DNA from: DASTDY01 sp035478375
GTDB lineage: Bacteria > Patescibacteriota > Saccharimonadia > Saccharimonadales > EFPC-124
Direction: 5' to 3'
Length of the DNA: 7,866 nucleotides
NCBI GenBank assembly: GCA_035478375.1
Contig: DATIJQ010000027.1
Location: 1 to 7,866 of the forward strand
In this document: positions 5,202-7,866 of the stretch, in pieces
How the letters are laid out: every line of letters begins with the position of its first letter
How positions within the stretch are numbered: position 1 is the first letter of the stretch
The notes under the pieces: model-generated
Seen by the model: only the letters and a program-made list of their open reading frames with translations
The model's database searches: none
Told to the model about the DNA's origin: nothing
Translations under genes and position numbers: made by a program

Positions 5202-6098
5202 ATGGAAACGCTGACTCAGGTGGGAATTATTGGCGCTGGCGAATTTGGCCATGCACTTGGCGGCGCCTTAACGCGGGCGCATATGCAGGTGTTGTATTTT
5301 GATCGCGATCCCAAGCGCAGTACTACTGGTAGCATCGAAGATTTAACTCGTAGCTGCCAAGTTCTTATCGTGTGCACGCCGTCGTGGGCAGTCAAAGATA
5401 TCTGCAAACAATTAGCGCGCGCCGCGCACCCTAACGAACCAAGGTTAGTAATAACTGCAGCCAAAGGTGTTGAGGCTGGATTCGTGACCATGGACCAATT
5501 GTTGCGTGATAAACTTCCTAAAAATTACGACACTGGCTTATTATATGGTCCAATGATTGCCGCCGAAATCGACCGCAACCGCCCCGCCTACGGTATTTTG
5601 GCCTTGTCGCGTAATACATGGTTCGCCAATTTGCGTAACGAACTCGCCGCCGCCAATATTGGCGTACAAGCTAGCGGCGATATACACGGGGTTGCCCTGT
5701 GCGGCGTGCTCAAAAACGTTTACGCCATTGGCTGCGGATTGGTAGATGGCTTAACACTCGGCGTTAACATAAAAAGCAAGTTCGCCACCTTGGTGCTTGC
5801 CGAACTCAAACGTATTTTGGCAGATTCACATTGTGACCCAGCAACCGCCGAAGGCATTGCGGGCCTGGGTGATTTACTGGCCACTGGTTTTGGTGAAGAA
5901 TCGTTTAACTACCGCGTTGGCAAATCTCTAGCCGAACGTATTGCCAGCGAACACTTAAAAAGCGAAGGTTTGGTAACGCTGCACGAATTCGGCAAACACA
6001 GTAACCTAAAAAAATATCCGCTGATAGCGGCGATTGATAGCATCGTGTTCCATTATGCAGAGCCAGAAACATTAATGACGTTTATTGCTGGACAGTAA
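5202..6098 (+). CDS. gpsA: NAD(P)-dependent glycerol-3-phosphate dehydrogenase
   Basis: A 298-residue cytosolic enzyme that interconverts dihydroxyacetone phosphate and sn-glycerol-3-phosphate, the backbone precursor of phospholipids. The Rossmann motif G-A-G-E-F-G is at 11-16, A-A-K-G at 86-89 and the substrate loop Y-G-P-M-I-A-A-E-I at 115-123. The C-terminal domain carries G-V-L-K-N-V-Y-A-I with the predicted catalytic Lys171, D-G-L-T-L-G-V-N at 182-189 and G-L-G-D-L-L-A-T at 221-228. The usual L-S-G-P-S-F-A of the substrate loop is L-Y-G-P-M-I-A, and the normally conserved S-R-N near 234 is S-F-N-Y-R, so the first Arg is replaced while an Arg appears two residues on. The length is slightly below the usual 330. 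It diverges from rarA and overlaps the convergent minus-strand gene by 17 bases. The fold and family are secure; activity of this diverged version is likely but unproven. Confidence 0.92.
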   Translation: METLTQVGIIGAGEFGHALGGALTRAHMQVLYFDRDPKRSTTGSIEDLTRSCQVLIVCTPSWAVKDICKQLARAAHPNEPRLVITAAKGVEAGFVTMDQLLRDKLPKNYDTGLLYGPMIAAEIDRNRPAYGILALSRNTWFANLRNELAAANIGVQASGDIHGVALCGVLKNVYAIGCGLVDGLTLGVNIKSKFATLVLAELKRILADSHCDPATAEGIAGLGDLLATGFGEESFNYRVGKSLAERIASEHLKSEGLVTLHEFGKHSNLKKYPLIAAIDSIVFHYAEPETLMTFIAGQ

Positions 6099-6456
6099 AG
6101 CGTGTAACGGTTATTGTACCGCGAATAGTGTAGCGGTCATCGGTCGGTGGTACGACTGTACCGCTAACGGTAACGTGTTTTGTGAATAGAGTCATTGCGT
6201 CAGTTTGGGGCAATTGCTGGAGGGAGTAATAACGACCGTCATCAGTTTTAAAGCCAATGGCGCATTCGTCTGTGTGGGCTGTGCCCGGGTTGGTATTAAA
6301 GGGTAAGCAGGCAAGATTGCCACTTAATGTTATAGAGGTAGCTGGCGTTTGTCCGTTTGGCGAATTCCGGGTCATGCTCATGACCACAACCGCGACGACG
6401 CCTAGCGCTAGCACTGTTATTATTGCGCACGCCATGACCAAACGTCGTCTATCCAT
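6082..6456 (-). CDS. Small membrane-anchored protein with OB-like beta domain, function unknown
   Basis: From ATG 6456 the product has 124 residues. The frame is open further upstream to 6540, but those residues are low-complexity Lys/Tyr/Asn and the 6456 start is followed at once by M-D-R-R-R and a hydrophobic anchor (about 6-28). The outer part has L-S-G-N-L-A-C-L-P (44-52), D-E-C-A-I-G-F-K-T-D-D-G-R-Y-Y-S-L (63-79), V-T-V-S-G-T-V-V-P (95-103) and I-R-G-T-I-T-V (111-117). This series of beta strands resembles small OB-fold-like surface proteins, with Cys50 and Cys65 possibly forming a disulfide. I do not recognise a named family and assign no function. The 3' end overlaps gpsA by 17 bases tail to tail. 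TACAAT ends six bases before the ATG. Confidence 0.75.
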   Translation of the reverse strand: MDRRRLVMACAIITVLALGVVAVVVMSMTRNSPNGQTPATSITLSGNLACLPFNTNPGTAHTDECAIGFKTDDGRYYSLQQLPQTDAMTLFTKHVTVSGTVVPPTDDRYTIRGTITVTRFTVQQ

Positions 6457-6462
6457 GCCACT

Positions 6463-6490
6463 ATTGTAGCAGAAATTCGCATTTCGTAAA
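6463..6490 (-). promoter_or_regulatory. Promoter of the OB-like membrane protein, near-leaderless
   Basis: On the minus strand an extended -10, TGC-TACAAT (6471-6463), ends six bases before ATG 6456. A TTTACG (6490-6485) stands 16 bases upstream of the hexamer as a 4-of-6 match to the -35 consensus. No Shine-Dalgarno is present. Confidence 0.62.
6472..6485. repeat. Inverted repeat between -35 and -10 of the OB-like gene
   Basis: GAAAT (6472-6476), a TCGC spacer, then ATTTC (6481-6485) form a 14-base inverted repeat filling the spacer between the candidate -35 and -10. The position would suit a repressor site, but the arms are short and AT-rich. Confidence 0.35.
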
Positions 6491-6534
6491 AAAATAATGT
6501 CGTAATATTTTTTGCGTTTTTGATCTGTTAGATT

Positions 6535-6552
6535 TTTCATATACGCATGAAA
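6535..6552. repeat. Candidate MarR operator
   Basis: TTTCAT (6535-6540), six bases, ATGAAA (6547-6552) form a perfect 18-base inverted repeat. It lies in the 148-base spacer between the OB-like gene and marR, with its right edge 14 bases before the marR -35. MarR dimers commonly bind 16-20 base inverted repeats near their own promoters. The rest of the spacer is AT-rich, with CGTAAAAA repeated at 6485 and 6555, and holds no gene. Confidence 0.4.
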
Positions 6553-6566
6553 TACGTAAAAAGGGG

Positions 6567-6595
6567 TTGCGAAAGTTAGTAAGGTTTTTTATAGT
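6567..6595 (+). promoter_or_regulatory. Sigma-70-type promoter of marR
   Basis: TTGCGA (6567-6572) and TATAGT (6590-6595) are separated by exactly 17 bases. The -10 ends nine bases before ATG 6605, so the leader would be only a few bases long. A purine-rich GGCGAG sits in that gap but is too close to the start to be a convincing Shine-Dalgarno. Confidence 0.62.
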
Positions 6596-6604
6596 GGCGA
6601 GACA

Positions 6605-7042
6605 ATGAACACAACAGAACTCACCACCTATCAAACTATCGTGTTACAATCACGTGCACATCGCGCCATTAAATCGTACTTGACGCAGTCTTTAAAGAAA
6701 CATGGCTTAACTATGATGCAGTGGTCAATTATTGGCCTCGTCGCCGATGCCGGTGATGATGGCGTACGTATTTCTGACCTCGCAAAAACCCTCGACACGT
6801 CGTTGGCGTTTATTACCACCAGCGTAAATGTGCTCGAAGCCAAAAGTTTTGTGAGTCGCGCCGGCCACAGTCTGGACAATCGGGCAAAATTAGTGCGCCT
6901 TACCAAAGAGTTTGCGCCAAAAGTCAAAAAAATCGAGCAAGACCTCGAACAATACCAGCAAGGTGAACTCTACGGTGCTATTGCACCCAAAGACCTGGTC
7001 GGCTATCTTAAAGTTTTGCGTCAACTCGCCAAACTTGCCTAA
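6605..7042 (+). CDS. MarR-family winged-helix transcriptional regulator
   Basis: A 145-residue cytosolic DNA-binding protein of standard MarR length. Residues 8-33 form the first dimerisation helix. L-T-M-M-Q-W-S-I-I-G-L (35-45) matches the family's L-t-x-x-Q-w/f-x-v-L block. The recognition helix-turn-helix runs through I-S-D-L-A-K-T-L-D-T-S-L-A-F-I-T-T-S (56-73) and V-N-V-L-E-A-K-S-F-V (74-83). The wing carries D-N-R-A-K-L-V-R-L-T (91-100), the classic MarR D-x-R pattern. C-terminal helices 101-145 complete the dimer interface. No conserved Cys sensor is present, so redox sensing of the OhrR type is unlikely. The ligand is unknown. It may repress itself and either neighbour: the OB-like gene diverges upstream and the DUF475 gene follows after 38 bases. 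Confidence 0.93.
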   Translation: MNTTELTTYQTIVLQSRAHRAIKSYLTQSLKKHGLTMMQWSIIGLVADAGDDGVRISDLAKTLDTSLAFITTSVNVLEAKSFVSRAGHSLDNRAKLVRLTKEFAPKVKKIEQDLEQYQQGELYGAIAPKDLVGYLKVLRQLAKLA

Positions 7043-7052
7043 AAATATTTTT
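7041..7052. repeat. AT-only palindrome between marR and the DUF475 gene
   Basis: AAAAATATTTTT is a perfect 12-base palindrome beginning inside the marR stop codon. It is too AT-rich and loopless to be a good terminator and may only be an AT-rich element upstream of the next promoter. Confidence 0.35.
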
Positions 7053-7065
7053 ATCGTAAGCTTTT

Positions 7066-7074
7066 TGTTACAAT
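7066..7074 (+). promoter_or_regulatory. Extended -10 promoter of the DUF475 gene, near-leaderless
   Basis: TGT-TACAAT ends six bases before ATG 7081, which puts the expected transcript start on the A of the ATG. No clear -35 or Shine-Dalgarno is seen. It implies that the gene can be transcribed separately from marR. Confidence 0.62.
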
Positions 7075-7080
7075 AAATAT

Positions 7081-7866
7081 ATGAAATTCATTAGCCGATT
7101 TTTTGATTTATTCGGCTTTTCTACAATAGCCACCATTATACTGGTGGCAATTGTTGGTATTACTATGGGTACATCGGCACTGGCAACGATGCTTACACTG
7201 ACCGTGCTCGAGATTACCTTTAGCCTAGACAATGCCGTCGTCAATGCCCAGGTACTGCAACGCATGAGCGATTTTTGGCAACGCATGTTTATGACGGTCG
7301 GCATTATTATTGCCGTTTTTGGTATGCGGTTGGTGCTACCAGTGGTGGTTGTGGCGGTTTCGGCCAACCTCAGCCTTGACCGTGTCATTGACATCGCCTT
7401 GCATCATCCGGCTCAATATGCAGCCGATTTAACTGCCGCGCACCCCATCATTGCCAGCTTTGGCGGCATGTTTTTGCTGATGATCTTTTTGGATTACGTT
7501 TTTAGCGACTGGCCACCACTAGCTACGCTGCTTAAAAAAGTCCATGGCGTGCAAAAGCCGCTTGCCACAATGTTCGCCACATTATCTCTGTTGCTTGTGT
7601 TTGTAAACGTGTCGTGGGCCGAACGCCAACACATTGCCGTTGCCGGCATCTGCGGTATCATAACATTTTTAATTGTGCGCGTGTTGTCGGACTGGGCGTT
7701 GCATCGCCATATTAGCGCGGGCACTATGGCAAAAGGCGGCATTATAATGTTTTTGTATCTCGAACTGCTCGATGCCAGCTTTAGTTTCGACGGTGTTATT
7801 GGCGCATTTGCCATCACAAGTAACGTCGTTTTAATTGCCGCAGGTTTAGGTGCGGGCGCGGTGTGG
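7081..7866 (+). CDS. DUF475 family (TerC-like) integral membrane protein, 3' partial
   Basis: 262 codons from ATG 7081 run to the window end without a stop. The protein is almost wholly hydrophobic, with about seven membrane segments visible (near 13-40, 69-95, 122-140, 160-178, 183-203, 218-232 and 240-262). Two acidic blocks mark the DUF475/TerC-like fold: L-E-I-T-F-S-L-D-N-A-V-V-N-A (43-56; Glu44, Asp50, Asn51) and L-E-L-L-D-A-S-F-S-F-D-G-V-I-G-A-F (227-243; Glu228, Asp231, Asp237). In the related TerC proteins such repeats are thought to take part in metal (for example manganese) export or tellurite resistance; for DUF475 itself the substrate is not known to me. I-A-V-F-G-M-R-L (77-84) is also typical of the family. 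It follows marR in the same direction, which would fit a stress-related role, but this is inference. Probably some 80-100 residues are missing. Confidence 0.86.
   Translation, partial: MKFISRFFDLFGFSTIATIILVAIVGITMGTSALATMLTLTVLEITFSLDNAVVNAQVLQRMSDFWQRMFMTVGIIIAVFGMRLVLPVVVVAVSANLSLDRVIDIALHHPAQYAADLTAAHPIIASFGGMFLLMIFLDYVFSDWPPLATLLKKVHGVQKPLATMFATLSLLLVFVNVSWAERQHIAVAGICGIITFLIVRVLSDWALHRHISAGTMAKGGIIMFLYLELLDASFSFDGVIGAFAITSNVVLIAAGLGAGAVW

Noticed and set aside
5157..5252. N-terminal extension of rarA to 5252
   Set aside because: The extra 32 residues would run through the divergent promoter and into gpsA, and they lack similarity to the RarA N-terminus, which begins normally at the 5156 ATG.
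6457..6540. N-terminal extension of the OB-like gene to 6540
   Set aside because: It would put 28 charged and polar residues before the membrane anchor and would place the strong extended -10 inside the coding sequence.
1..7866. CRISPR array, tRNA/rRNA gene, insertion sequence or phage genes
   Set aside because: No spaced direct repeats, cloverleaf sequences, transposase or integrase motifs, or terminal inverted repeats were seen; the only tandem repeats encode the beta-helix rungs.

Overview
The window looks like a chromosomal segment from a small-genome bacterium, most plausibly a Candidatus Saccharibacteria (TM7) or other Patescibacteria/CPR member. This placement is an inference from compact gene packing, simple single-anchor surface proteins, a bactofilin-like membrane protein, a DUF475 membrane protein and near-leaderless starts. 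No 16S or ribosomal marker is present to prove it. The code appears standard: the first gene ends in TGA, which argues against the Absconditabacteria/Gracilibacteria code. Most of the window is about 45-48% GC by hand count of sampled lines.

Layout. (1) Positions 1-2925, plus strand: a tightly packed cell-envelope operon. It holds a bactofilin-like beta-helix protein with a C-terminal membrane region (5' end cut by the window), a membrane-anchored type-1 copper protein (4-base overlap) and a ferric-reductase/NADPH-oxidase-type membrane flavocytochrome (4-base gap). A strong hairpin terminator at 2936-2984 closes it. (2) Positions about 2931-3960: a GC-richer segment (roughly 55-60% in sampled lines) with one minus-strand gene. 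Its product resembles the DUF2236/MpaB-Lcp oxygenase-like family, and it has a canonical Shine-Dalgarno, unlike its neighbours. It is a candidate for acquired DNA. (3) Positions 3984-6098: rarA (minus) and gpsA (plus) diverge from a 45-base spacer that contains an inverted repeat embedding both -10 boxes. (4) Positions 6082-6456, minus: a small membrane-anchored protein with an OB-like beta domain, overlapping gpsA tail to tail. (5) Positions 6605-7866, plus: a MarR-family regulator, then a DUF475/TerC-like membrane protein cut by the window end.

Functional reading. The first operon has the parts of an extracytoplasmic electron-transfer module: cytosolic NAD(P)H, then FAD, then two transmembrane haems, then an outer acceptor (O2, a metal ion, or the adjacent cupredoxin). 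RarA and GpsA are housekeeping. MarR and the DUF475 protein may form a stress-response pair, but this is by position only.

The most notable pattern is regulatory. Five genes (rarA, gpsA, the OB-like gene, marR, DUF475) have a -10 box (four exact TACAAT, one TATAGT) ending only 6-9 bases before the ATG. Transcription would therefore begin at or next to the start codon (leaderless mRNA). The downstream operon gene at 1143 and the GC-rich gene at 3921 have Shine-Dalgarno-like sites instead. No RNA gene, CRISPR array, insertion sequence or origin was recognised, and no gene-free stretch exceeds 150 bases.
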